Assembly (NCBI RefSeq): GCF_000621025.1
Contig: NZ_KK211206.1
Span: forward strand, 115,924-179,923
Reading direction: 5' to 3'
DNA: 64,000 nucleotides
Source of the DNA: Brackiella oedipodis DSM 13743
GTDB taxonomy: Bacteria; Pseudomonadota; Gammaproteobacteria; Burkholderiales; Burkholderiaceae_B
Below the pieces are notes generated by a model. That model saw nothing but the letters and a program-made list of their open reading frames with translations. It was not told where the DNA came from and did no database searches. Positions 27,643 to 34,811 of this stretch are shown in pieces. Positions within the stretch are counted from its first letter, which is position 1. The number at the start of each line of letters is the position of its first letter. The translations under genes and the position numbers were made by a program.

Positions 27643-27981
27643 TTGTCCGACAATTATGAAATCGTTTTTTGCGATAGTTTTTATAAACGCCTAAAAGGTT
27701 TAATCGCTTATCGATCCTTAGCACCAGGCCGATTTTTCCTTATTGATCGTTGTAATTGTATCCATACCTTTGGTATGAGATTTGCCATTGATGCACTCTT
27801 TTTTGACAAAAAAGGGCGCTTTTTGCGCTATGTTCATCAGCTGCAGCCTTGGTATTACTACCATTGTAGAAACGCCTTTTATGTGCTTGAATTGTATACT
27901 TCAAAACGCCTGAATCCGCAGCAAATTGGCAGCATTGTTGCCTTTTGTCGGCAGTATGGTTTTAGGCCAAATAATAATTAA
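27643..27981 (+). CDS. DUF192 family protein
   Basis: A 112-residue protein of the DUF192 family (function unknown). The signature is a small beta-rich domain with RLKGLIAYRSL, FLIDRCNCIHTFGMRFAIDALFF and a YVLEL strand. No signal peptide is visible. No ATG exists; TTG 27643 has a GAGGG site 6 nt upstream. It lies 139 nt after tadC on the same strand. Small DUF192 genes near Tad platform genes are, from memory, seen in other Burkholderiales, but a pilus role is inference. Confidence 0.75.
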   Translation: MSDNYEIVFCDSFYKRLKGLIAYRSLAPGRFFLIDRCNCIHTFGMRFAIDALFFDKKGRFLRYVHQLQPWYYYHCRNAFYVLELYTSKRLNPQQIGSIVAFCRQYGFRPNNN

Positions 27982-28003
27982 TTTTTTATCAAAGGAGTGT
28001 GGC

Positions 28004-29806
28004 ATGACTTACAAATCACCTGTGGACGACTATCGTTTTAATATCCATCACATGGGGCTACTCGAAAAGCTCAATAAGATTCCGCAATACGCCGAAATTT
28101 CCCAAGATATTGTTGATTCAGTCCTCGATGAAAACGTCAGAATCGTCGAAAATACCATTGCGCCCCTCAATCGTGAGGGAGACCTGAAGGGTGCACAATG
28201 GCAAGACGGTGTTGTCAAAAGCAGCCCGGGCTTTAAAGAGGCTTACAAAACCTACGTCGAGGGCGGTTGGCAAGGGCTTGCTCATGACGAAAAGTATGGT
28301 GGCCAGAACTTTCCACAAACCATTAATAACGCCACACTAGAAAATCTAAATTCCGCTAATTTATCACTGTCACTTTGCCCATTGCTCACTAATGGGGCTT
28401 TATTTGCGATTCACGAAGCCGGCTCACAAGCCCTCAAAGATACCTACATTCGCAAAATGGTCGAGGGCACCTGGACCGGCACAATGAATTTAACGGAGCC
28501 TCAAGCTGGCTCTGATTTGGCACTACTCAAAACCAAAGCCATCAAACAAGAGGATGGCACTTACCGCATCACTGGCCAAAAAATCTTTATTACCTGGGGC
28601 GAGCACGATATGACAGAAAATATCGTGCATTTAGTTCTAGCGCGTACCCCAGATGCGCCCGAAGGGGTTAAAGGCATCTCGCTTTTTGTCGTCCCTAAAT
28701 TTCTTGTCAATGAAGATGGTAGTCTTGGTAAGCGCAATGACGTGTATTGTGCCTCTCTCGAGCACAAACTAGGGATCCATGCCAGCCCGACTGCCGTCAT
28801 GATGTACGGTGACAATAAGGGCGAGGTTGGCGCGGGCGCCATCGGCTATCTAGTCGGCGAAGAGAACGCGGGCCTGAAATACATGTTCATTATGATGAAT
28901 GAGGCACGTTTTAGTGTGGGTGTTCAAGGGATTGGTATTTCTGAGCGTGCTATGCAACAAGCTTTTGCGTATGCCCAAGAACGTTTGCAAGGCAATACGA
29001 TTGATGGTTCAGAAGGTCGCAAAACCGTTGCTATTAACCGTCACCCCGATGTGCAGCGGATGCTATTGACCATGAAAAGTCAGGTGCAAGGCGCGCGAAG
29101 CCTCGCCTTTTATTGTGCTTATTGTCATGACATGGCGCGTGCGGCTGAAGACGAAGAGACTCGCAAACACTATCAAAGCCTCAGCGAATACTTAGTACCA
29201 ATTGTTAAGGGTTTCTCTACGGAAATGAGTATGGAACTGACCAATTTGGCAATACAAGTGCATGGTGGTATGGGCTTTATTGAAGAAACCGGTGTTGCCC
29301 AACATATGCGTGATGCCCGTATCTTGTCAATTTACGAGGGGACAACAGCCATCCAGGCCAATGATCTTTTGGGTCGCAAAACTTACAAAGACATGGGGGC
29401 GGCTTGCCAAGCGATAGGCGGTCAAGTCCAAAAAACCTTACAAGCGCTAGAAGCAGAAGGCTCAGACACCTTTAAGTTTATCGCCGCACGCCTGCAAAAA
29501 TCCCTCAAAAATTACGCCGATACAGTGATGTATCTCATGCAACAAGGTCAAGCTCGCCATCTCAATGAAGCCTTTATGGGAAGTGTGCCTTATTTGATGT
29601 TATCGGGTTATTTATTTGTGGGCTGGAAGTTAGCACAATCGGCCTTGGTCGCCAATAAGCTCGATAATAAAGCCTATCACGAAAAAATTGCCTTGGCACA
29701 GTTCTATGCGGCGCATATCCTGCCGCGTACCGCGGCGCTCGGACAATCTGTACTCGCTGGCGAACAAGCGGTTCAGAGCGCGACAGAGGTAGATTTTTCT
29801 GTTTAG
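28004..29806 (+). CDS. Acyl-CoA dehydrogenase (about 600-residue type)
   Basis: A 600-residue flavoprotein of the long acyl-CoA dehydrogenase type with a C-terminal extension, the group that includes 3-methylmercaptopropionyl-CoA dehydrogenase-like enzymes. It oxidises an acyl-CoA to the 2,3-enoyl-CoA and passes electrons to ETF. FAD-binding MNLTEPQAGSDLALLKTKA and IFITWGEHDM are present, then NEARFSVGVQGIGISERA, and the catalytic base is probably Glu445 in IYEGTTAIQANDLLGRK. A strong AAAGGAGTG site precedes ATG 28004. The acyl chain preference is unknown. It ends 63 nt before a strong terminator. Confidence 0.88.
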   Translation: MTYKSPVDDYRFNIHHMGLLEKLNKIPQYAEISQDIVDSVLDENVRIVENTIAPLNREGDLKGAQWQDGVVKSSPGFKEAYKTYVEGGWQGLAHDEKYGGQNFPQTINNATLENLNSANLSLSLCPLLTNGALFAIHEAGSQALKDTYIRKMVEGTWTGTMNLTEPQAGSDLALLKTKAIKQEDGTYRITGQKIFITWGEHDMTENIVHLVLARTPDAPEGVKGISLFVVPKFLVNEDGSLGKRNDVYCASLEHKLGIHASPTAVMMYGDNKGEVGAGAIGYLVGEENAGLKYMFIMMNEARFSVGVQGIGISERAMQQAFAYAQERLQGNTIDGSEGRKTVAINRHPDVQRMLLTMKSQVQGARSLAFYCAYCHDMARAAEDEETRKHYQSLSEYLVPIVKGFSTEMSMELTNLAIQVHGGMGFIEETGVAQHMRDARILSIYEGTTAIQANDLLGRKTYKDMGAACQAIGGQVQKTLQALEAEGSDTFKFIAARLQKSLKNYADTVMYLMQQGQARHLNEAFMGSVPYLMLSGYLFVGWKLAQSALVANKLDNKAYHEKIALAQFYAAHILPRTAALGQSVLAGEQAVQSATEVDFSV

Positions 29807-29868
29807 GTATTGTCTACAGACAAGCAGCGCTAGAGCACCCTCGCTTGAGCGCTATCGCTAATCTCACC

Positions 29869-29900
29869 AAGCTCGGTACTGAGTTACCGAGCTTTTTTTT
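29869..29900 (+). terminator. Intrinsic terminator of the acyl-CoA dehydrogenase gene
   Basis: AAGCTCGGTA (29869-29878) pairs perfectly with TACCGAGCTT (29885-29894, with the T run beginning), loop of 6 nt, eight T in a row. Confidence 0.92.
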
Positions 29901-30048
29901 ATGGGTTGCCAATAGTTCGCTAAGCCCTGCACCTTGACCTTGCGCTGGCAAATTCTCTACTAACCATTGACCTACGGCCGTACAAATAAACGCGTATTGG
30001 ATTTGTTGTTGCAAATATACATAAGCAGCAAAAACTATTTGCAAAAAA

Positions 30049-30068
30049 TACTGTTTTTATATACAGTA
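30049..30068. promoter_or_regulatory. LexA (SOS) box, consensus-like
   Basis: TACTGTTTTTATATACAGTA fits CTGT-N8-ACAG exactly and keeps the flanking TA and TA of the enterobacterial SOS box. CTGT-N8-ACAG is also the LexA motif known for Betaproteobacteria. A plus-strand promoter TTGCAA (30039-30044), 17 nt, TACAGT (30062-30067) overlaps it, so LexA binding would block it. A minus-strand promoter also fits the site, so direction is not certain. Confidence 0.8.
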
Positions 30069-30073
30069 TTAAT

Positions 30074-30093
30074 TACTGTATAAATGATCAGTA
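30074..30093. promoter_or_regulatory. Second, weaker LexA-type box
   Basis: TACTGTATAAATGATCAGTA reads CTGT-N8-TCAG, one mismatch from the LexA consensus, and starts 25 bp after the first box (start to start). Tandem SOS boxes typically give tight, cooperative repression. Confidence 0.6.
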
Positions 30094-30493
30094 TTTATGA
30101 GTGTCATGGTCATGTCGCTCACTCAGTAGAGTCTAGGGTGAACGATTGCTAGTCTTTATAGGATGCAAGAGCGAGGTGTAATCGCCGGACGCAATTGCCG
30201 CTCTTAGAGGTCAGTGCCTATCACAATGACTCTGTTGCTTTCATACGTGCCTGATTTATACAGTGATTGGAAGGGGTTCCAATCGTGGGATAGGTGATTT
30301 GCGGTGTTTGTAGGAGTTCTAGACCTGCAGCGTACGTCTAGTTGTGACGGTCAGTAAGTGCATTAGATTGAGAGTGGCATCTGGTCTAAGTGGGGGCACT
30401 TACGACGAGCGTCATGCCAGTAGCCTGCGTAATTATCCTTAATTATTAAGGGTTTAGGACTAATACAACACCGCAGACGCTTACGCTAAGGGA

Positions 30494-30522
30494 TTGGCAA
30501 GCGTGGTTTGCACACCTACCAT
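30494..30522 (+). promoter_or_regulatory. Candidate sigma-70 promoter for the small membrane protein gene
   Basis: TTGGCA (30494-30499), 17-nt spacer, TACCAT (30517-30522). It lies 42 bases before the start codon at 30565. It could give LexA-independent expression. Confidence 0.35.
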
Positions 30523-30564
30523 ACAAATTACAGATTTTGCATTTATAGATTTTGAGGAGTCATC

Positions 30565-30924
30565 ATGAATAACAATAGCAGAGCCGCCGTATCTTCAAAT
30601 CGTGTAACTAGCGCTAGCCATTACACTCCGAGCAGTTTATTTGGTAACACGCATAATCGATTTCGTTATGCCAGCCTTAAGCACACACGTAATCGTCGTC
30701 AAGGCAATCATTACAAACGCGATGCTGTCTTGTCACGTCAAGACCTGCTGCGTAAATATGCTTATCAACTGCAATATGGTTATCAATCGCTATGTGAGCA
30801 AGTACACAACAAGCCTCGCTTGGCGCATACCCTCAATCATTTAGGCAATATCGTTACCGTGCTTTTATTGTTTGTGGCGATACCTTCCGTCTTTTTATTG
30901 AGCTCATTAGTCTTACCGTCTTAA
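30565..30924 (+). CDS. Unrecognised small basic single-pass membrane protein
   Basis: A 119-residue protein not recognised by family. Residues 1-90 are strongly basic and rich in Arg, Asn, His, Ser and Tyr (for example RFRYASLKHTRNRRQGNHYK), with little hydrophobic content. Residues about 93-117 form one membrane helix (IVTVLLLFVAIPSVFLLSSL) at the extreme C-terminus, so it may be tail-anchored with the basic part in the cytoplasm. GAGGAG 6-7 nt before ATG 30565 supports translation. It stands alone in 1.8 kb without other genes, about 470 bases downstream of two LexA boxes. An SOS-induced effector is possible but unproved; a lineage-specific protein of other function is equally open. Confidence 0.65.
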   Translation: MNNNSRAAVSSNRVTSASHYTPSSLFGNTHNRFRYASLKHTRNRRQGNHYKRDAVLSRQDLLRKYAYQLQYGYQSLCEQVHNKPRLAHTLNHLGNIVTVLLLFVAIPSVFLLSSLVLPS

Positions 30925-30980
30925 CAATTGTCTTTTTAGTCTTAGTTCTTTTTGAGGTTTTAGATCTCGATAATGGCTAC

Positions 30981-31050
30981 CACTCAGTGCTTACGCAAGC
31001 GAGCGACGAACAACTCCTTGCAAAGGGGAAAGGGGAATAAGCACTGAGTG
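30981..31050. repeat. 13-bp perfect inverted repeat with 44-nt loop
   Basis: CACTCAGTGCTTA (30981-30993) and TAAGCACTGAGTG (31038-31050) are exact reverse complements. No T run follows, so it is not a standard terminator. Confidence 0.85.
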
Positions 31051-31447
31051 ACCCTATTAATGAGACGCAAGGGATGCTAATCCTACGCAAAGCCTTCCAT
31101 CATACGCTCAAACGGTTCCGCCCAATGGGTCAAAATGATTCAAAATGGGTCAAAGGGGTCTAAAGCGTCAAATAGTTGCCTACTCAGTCGTATAGTGTTT
31201 AAAAAAGACTCATAAGCTCTTAACACGCTTATAGCAAGCTCGGTGTCAGTCTTTATAGCTGATTCAGCAGGCTTATTTCTTTGCTTTCACTTGTGTCGTG
31301 CTTCTCCGTTAAGCCATAAATAAGCATCACTATCTTCTACCGTTTATCGCACACAGATCTTAATAGCGGTATTAAAAAGCGGTATCGATAGTGGTTATAA
31401 AAAAGCGGCGTGGGTAGTAGAAATAAAATAAGCGGTATCAAAAGCAT

Positions 31448-31473
31448 AAAAAGCGCCGTTTTAAACGGCGCTT
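31448..31473 (-). terminator. Intrinsic terminator of the CoA-transferase gene
   Basis: On the minus strand AAGCGCCG (31473-31466) pairs with CGGCGCTT (31458-31451), followed by T residues to 31448. It lies about 150 bases after the CoA-transferase stop. Confidence 0.7.
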
Positions 31474-31623
31474 ATATAGTGTAAAAATAGCGTAAAAATA
31501 GCGTAAAAAAGAAAAATAGAATAAAGCAAAGCAGAAAAATAGCCTAAGGGCTCCTATCATTAAGCCAAGACGGTTTGCAACGCTATATCTCCTGTTTAGG
31601 CCTTGGCTAGACATCCTTAACAG

Positions 31624-32835
31624 CTACTTAATGGCCCCTTTAGCTTTGAGCTCAGCAATTTTCTCGGCACTGTAATCCGTCAATTCGCTCAAAATAGCAT
31701 CCGTATGCTCGGCGAGCTTCGGTGGAGGCAAGTGCACGGGTATGCGTTTGCCATCGTAGCGGTAGGGCGCCTTCATAAAGAGATTGCGTTTTGTGTGCTC
31801 ATCAAACTCATTCAAAATATCAGATTGCGCTGTACGCTCAGAGGATAAAGCTTCATACATGCCTTTGACTTCGCCACATGGAATATTTTGCTCATTTAAG
31901 CGACGTATAACTTCGGCACGGGGAATTTTGATTAACTCCCTCTTAATAAGTGCTAGTAGTGCATCCCGATGCTTAGCGCGTTTGAGATTAGTCTCATAAT
32001 CAGGGTTGTTGGCGAGCTCAGGCATTTGTAAGACATGCTCAGCAAATCGCTTAAACTGGGCATTATTGCCCACCGTAATAATCAGTGGGCCGTCTTTGGC
32101 ATCATAAACCCCGTACGGCATAATAGAAGGGTGCTGATTACCGTATTTCTCGCGCTCACGTTTCAGTAATATCGCTTCTAATCCATAAAAAGCTTGTATC
32201 GTCACACCACTATCGTAAAGCACCATTTCAATCAAACGGCCTTTACCATTTTTTTGCTGTTCATAAAGTGCTGCCATAATGGCTTGTGCGGCAAACATGC
32301 CGGTATACATATCTACCACGGACATACCAAATTTTAGAGGACCCTGACCGCGATCACCATTCAGGGCCATCAAACCCGCTTCACCTTGAATCATTAAATC
32401 GTAGCCCGGTCGTTTGGCTTCGGGACCCGTAGGATCATAGCCCGTGACCGCGCAAAAAATTAAGGATGGGTTGATTTCTTTGAGGGTTTCATAGCCTAAA
32501 CCCATGCTATCAATATCGCCATATTTAAAGTTGTGCACCAGCACGTGCGATTTTTTGACCAGCTCCTTGATGAGTGCCTGACCTTCAGGTGTTTTGAGAT
32601 TAACGCCAATGGACTTCTTACTGCGGTTGACGCTGTTGTAGTAGGTCGTGATGCCCCCCTCATCCAGTTTCAAACCCCAGTCACGAGTATCGTCACCACG
32701 TTCGGGATGCTCGATCTTAATTACTTCGGCACCGAAGTCCCCGAGAGATTGGGTGCAATAAGGTCCTGCAAAAACGCGTGATAAATCTAAAACGCGAACA
32801 CCTTCGAGGGGCAAACTAGTTTCGGCTTGGCTCAT
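31624..32835 (-). CDS. CaiB/BaiF family (class III) CoA-transferase
   Basis: A 403-residue enzyme of the class III CoA-transferase family, which moves CoA between carboxylic acids through an aspartyl-CoA intermediate. The N-terminal LEGVRVLDLSRVFAGPYC, the AEVIKIEHPERGDDTRDWG region and PGYDLMIQGEAG with the probable catalytic Asp146 are typical. GGGAGTGAG precedes ATG 32835; a longer frame begins upstream but lacks this. The acid substrate is unknown (formate/oxalate, succinate-citramalate or carnitine types are all possible). Two GntR-like operator candidates lie directly upstream, as is common for FCD-type regulators of acid catabolism. Confidence 0.88.
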   Translation of the reverse strand: MSQAETSLPLEGVRVLDLSRVFAGPYCTQSLGDFGAEVIKIEHPERGDDTRDWGLKLDEGGITTYYNSVNRSKKSIGVNLKTPEGQALIKELVKKSHVLVHNFKYGDIDSMGLGYETLKEINPSLIFCAVTGYDPTGPEAKRPGYDLMIQGEAGLMALNGDRGQGPLKFGMSVVDMYTGMFAAQAIMAALYEQQKNGKGRLIEMVLYDSGVTIQAFYGLEAILLKREREKYGNQHPSIMPYGVYDAKDGPLIITVGNNAQFKRFAEHVLQMPELANNPDYETNLKRAKHRDALLALIKRELIKIPRAEVIRRLNEQNIPCGEVKGMYEALSSERTAQSDILNEFDEHTKRNLFMKAPYRYDGKRIPVHLPPPKLAEHTDAILSELTDYSAEKIAELKAKGAIK

Positions 32836-32904
32836 ACTCACTCCCAAATTTACAGGCACGGCGCAAAATCTGTGTATACTCTGTAGATGATGCGCAGTAT
32901 ATAG

Positions 32905-32914
32905 TTGTCTACAA
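32905..32914. promoter_or_regulatory. GntR-like operator candidate
   Basis: TTGTCTACAA resembles the TTGTATACAA-type sites of FCD/VanR-group GntR regulators. A related TGTATAC core lies about 35 bases away, nearer the CoA-transferase start, flanked by TATACT and AGTATA arms. Position 70-80 bases upstream of the start codon suits a promoter operator. Confidence 0.35.
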
Positions 32915-33843
32915 AATTATCCTACAATTCTAGCAAGATCATTTTTGTGGATAGGTCCAAAAACGCTACCTAATGGATAACCTCTATAAGACTTAGCAAC
33001 TGTCTGTTTTTATGAGTATTTTTGTTAGTCTTTTGAGATTTGACAAACTTCAGCTGACGAGTTGCCTGCAACCGGGATAGTTAGCGTGTATAACTGTACT
33101 ATTGGCAGGAACTGATTAGTATGTCTATAGGCTCAGCGTCATTGCCTCATGCTTAGAGGGTAGTCACGAATGTGGGCGGGCGCGAGTTAGGCCAAGGGTG
33201 CTTTTTAAAGGGGCAGTATTATTTGCATCCGAAGGTTAGAAATAAAGTAGAGCGGCGTTAATCGTGAGCAACGCTAGTCATCACTAAAGAGCAATAAGGG
33301 GAACTAAAGAAAAGCAAGTAACGACATAAATGAAGAGAAGCACCTACAGATGGGGAAGGTTGTGCTACAAGGAGCTTGTAAAAGGCTAGCAGAAGGAACT
33401 AGCAGAGGGGTTAATAAGAGACTTATAAGTTTATAAGTATTAGCCCATGGCGTTGGCCTAAGCAGAGCACCTTATGAGAAAGTCTGCGAAGGTCTGAGAA
33501 AGGCTGCGAAAACGAGTCAATCGAGATAGCGAATAAATACAGCGCGGCTCAATTAGCAGTCACTAAATAAATCTGAATTGCAAGACTAGATCGCCTTTAG
33601 TGAACACTCGCTTTTAGTGGACACGCAAAGCACCCCGAAGTAAATGTCAACGTCAAAGTCAGAAGATAGTATTCGAACATGCCTAACCACAATACTTGCA
33701 TAAACTGACTTTGCTACGTTAGGGATTTTTTGCGCGTAGCTCTTTCTATTTTACGCCTTTATTTGCGTTTAATATTTTTTTACAAAAATAGTTACAATTT
33801 ACCTGAAAAACAGCCATTATTTCTAGAAAAAACAGCAATTTAT

Positions 33844-33873
33844 TTGACTAAAGCAGGGTTTTTTTCTTATGAT
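33844..33873 (+). promoter_or_regulatory. Sigma-70-type promoter of the cyo operon
   Basis: TTGACT (33844-33849), 18-nt spacer, TATGAT (33868-33873), each one mismatch from consensus. Transcription should start near 33880, about 68 bases before cyoA. Confidence 0.6.
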
Positions 33874-33891
33874 TAGCACTTAAAAATGCGG

Positions 33892-33911
33892 TTACTGTAC
33901 GTGTACAGTAA
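33892..33911. promoter_or_regulatory. Perfect 20-bp palindrome in the cyo leader, probable operator
   Basis: TTACTGTAC-GT-GTACAGTAA, two exact 9-bp arms with a 2-bp centre, placed just downstream of the predicted transcription start. The geometry fits a dimeric repressor such as a TetR- or GntR-type protein. The inner CTGT/ACAG spacing is 6, not the 8 of LexA sites. Confidence 0.6.
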
Positions 33912-33947
33912 TCGTTTCAGTTTTTTACATTTAATAGTGGACTGTCA

Positions 33948-34811
33948 ATGAAGGTTAGAAAATTTCTACTCTCTGCCTTACTGTTTTTGCCGTTGTTATT
34001 GCAAGGCTGTGATTACGCCCTGTTCAACCCCAAAGGACCAGTAGGGCACGAAATCAGAGGCACATTGTTCCTAACAGTAGGTGCCATGTTAATTGTTGTG
34101 ATTCCAACCTTGTTAATGGTGATTATTTTTGCATGGAAATATAGCGCCAAAAACAAAAAATCTCAGCAAACTCATACTCCAGAGTGGGACCACTCCAAAA
34201 AGATCGAGATCTTTGCCTGGGGGATTCCTATTATCATTATTCTTTTCTTGGCGACGGTCACCTACATCGAGACACACCGCCTAGACCCACGTAAACATCT
34301 CCTGGTCGATGGCCAACAAGTGCAACCGAAGGTGATCGATGTGGTGGCGCTCAACTGGAAGTGGTTATTTATTTATCCAGACGAAAAAATTGCTGCAATC
34401 AATGAGGTGGCATTCCCTGTCAATCAACCTGTGGAATTCCATATCACTTCAGACAGTACCATGAACTCTTTCTTCATTCCGCGTCTTGGCTCACAAATTT
34501 ATGCAATGAGCGGTATGGAAAGTCGACTTAATTTGATGGCCGATACGGTAGGTACTTATCCAGGTATTTCTGCCATGTACAGTGGTTACGGTTTTGCTGG
34601 TATGCAATTTAAAGCACATGCCCTTAGCCTAGAAGACTATTCACAATGGGTTAACAAAGTTCGCTCACAAGGCACACCTTTGACGGACGATGTCTTTAAA
34701 TCATTACAACCGGATAGTCGTTGGGTTCCTGTAACTTACTATAGTGAGGCTGATCCGGGTCTCTACTCTAAAGTTATCAATTCATTTAGTGGAGTACAAA
34801 GAAATGACTGA
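33948..34811 (+). CDS. cyoA: Cytochrome bo3 ubiquinol oxidase subunit II
   Basis: A 287-residue lipoprotein subunit (signal peptide ending LLQGC) with two membrane helices (about 40-62 and 85-105) and a periplasmic cupredoxin-like domain. The CuA ligands of cytochrome c oxidases are absent, the domain keeps the quinol-oxidase type sequence ([36 protein letters not shown]) and a CyoA-type C-terminal domain follows ([16 protein letters not shown]). It forms the first gene of cyoABCDE and overlaps cyoB by 8 nt. Confidence 0.95.
   Translation: MKVRKFLLSALLFLPLLLQGCDYALFNPKGPVGHEIRGTLFLTVGAMLIVVIPTLLMVIIFAWKYSAKNKKSQQTHTPEWDHSKKIEIFAWGIPIIIILFLATVTYIETHRLDPRKHLLVDGQQVQPKVIDVVALNWKWLFIYPDEKIAAINEVAFPVNQPVEFHITSDSTMNSFFIPRLGSQIYAMSGMESRLNLMADTVGTYPGISAMYSGYGFAGMQFKAHALSLEDYSQWVNKVRSQGTPLTDDVFKSLQPDSRWVPVTYYSEADPGLYSKVINSFSGVQRND

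Larger units (their letters stand above)
29901..30564. other. Long non-coding region with SOS boxes and hairpins
   Basis: 664 bases without a convincing gene. It contains two LexA-type boxes (30049-30068, 30074-30093), paired segments AAGAGCG/CGCTCTT across about 30168-30207, a perfect hairpin GATTGGAA-GGGG-TTCCAATC (30265-30284), a 15-bp palindrome CCTTAATTATTAAGG (30437-30451) and a promoter-like pair at 30494-30522. A 76-codon minus-strand frame (29814-30044, TTG start) runs away from the LexA boxes and is not annotated as a gene because it has no ribosome site and crosses the acd terminator. Confidence 0.6.
30925..31623. other. Non-coding region with inverted and short direct repeats
   Basis: 699 bases between the small membrane protein and the CoA-transferase, without gene-like frames. 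It contains a 13-bp inverted repeat (30981-31050), short direct repeats of a GGGTCAAA motif near 31124-31160, AAGCGGTAT-like repeats at 31370-31440, the minus-strand terminator at 31448-31473 and an 11-bp tandem GTAAAAATAGC at about 31481-31510. Confidence 0.6.
32836..33947. other. 1.1-kb region without genes, between CoA-transferase and cyo operon
   Basis: No convincing reading frame on either strand. Recognisable items are GntR-like half-site repeats near 32870-32914, an 18-bp palindrome ACTTATAA-GT-TTATAAGT (33421-33438), the cyo promoter (33844-33873) and the 20-bp palindrome at 33892-33911. The middle (32950-33400) shows nothing I can name; it may be decayed coding sequence. Confidence 0.55.

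Noticed and set aside
31120-31515. CRISPR-like array
   Set aside because: Repeats are short, degenerate and irregularly spaced, with no leader and no cas genes.
33892-33911. Third LexA box before cyoA
   Set aside because: The CTGT and ACAG words are 6 bases apart, not 8, and the arms are extended to 9 bp with a GT centre. It is described as an operator of an unknown regulator.
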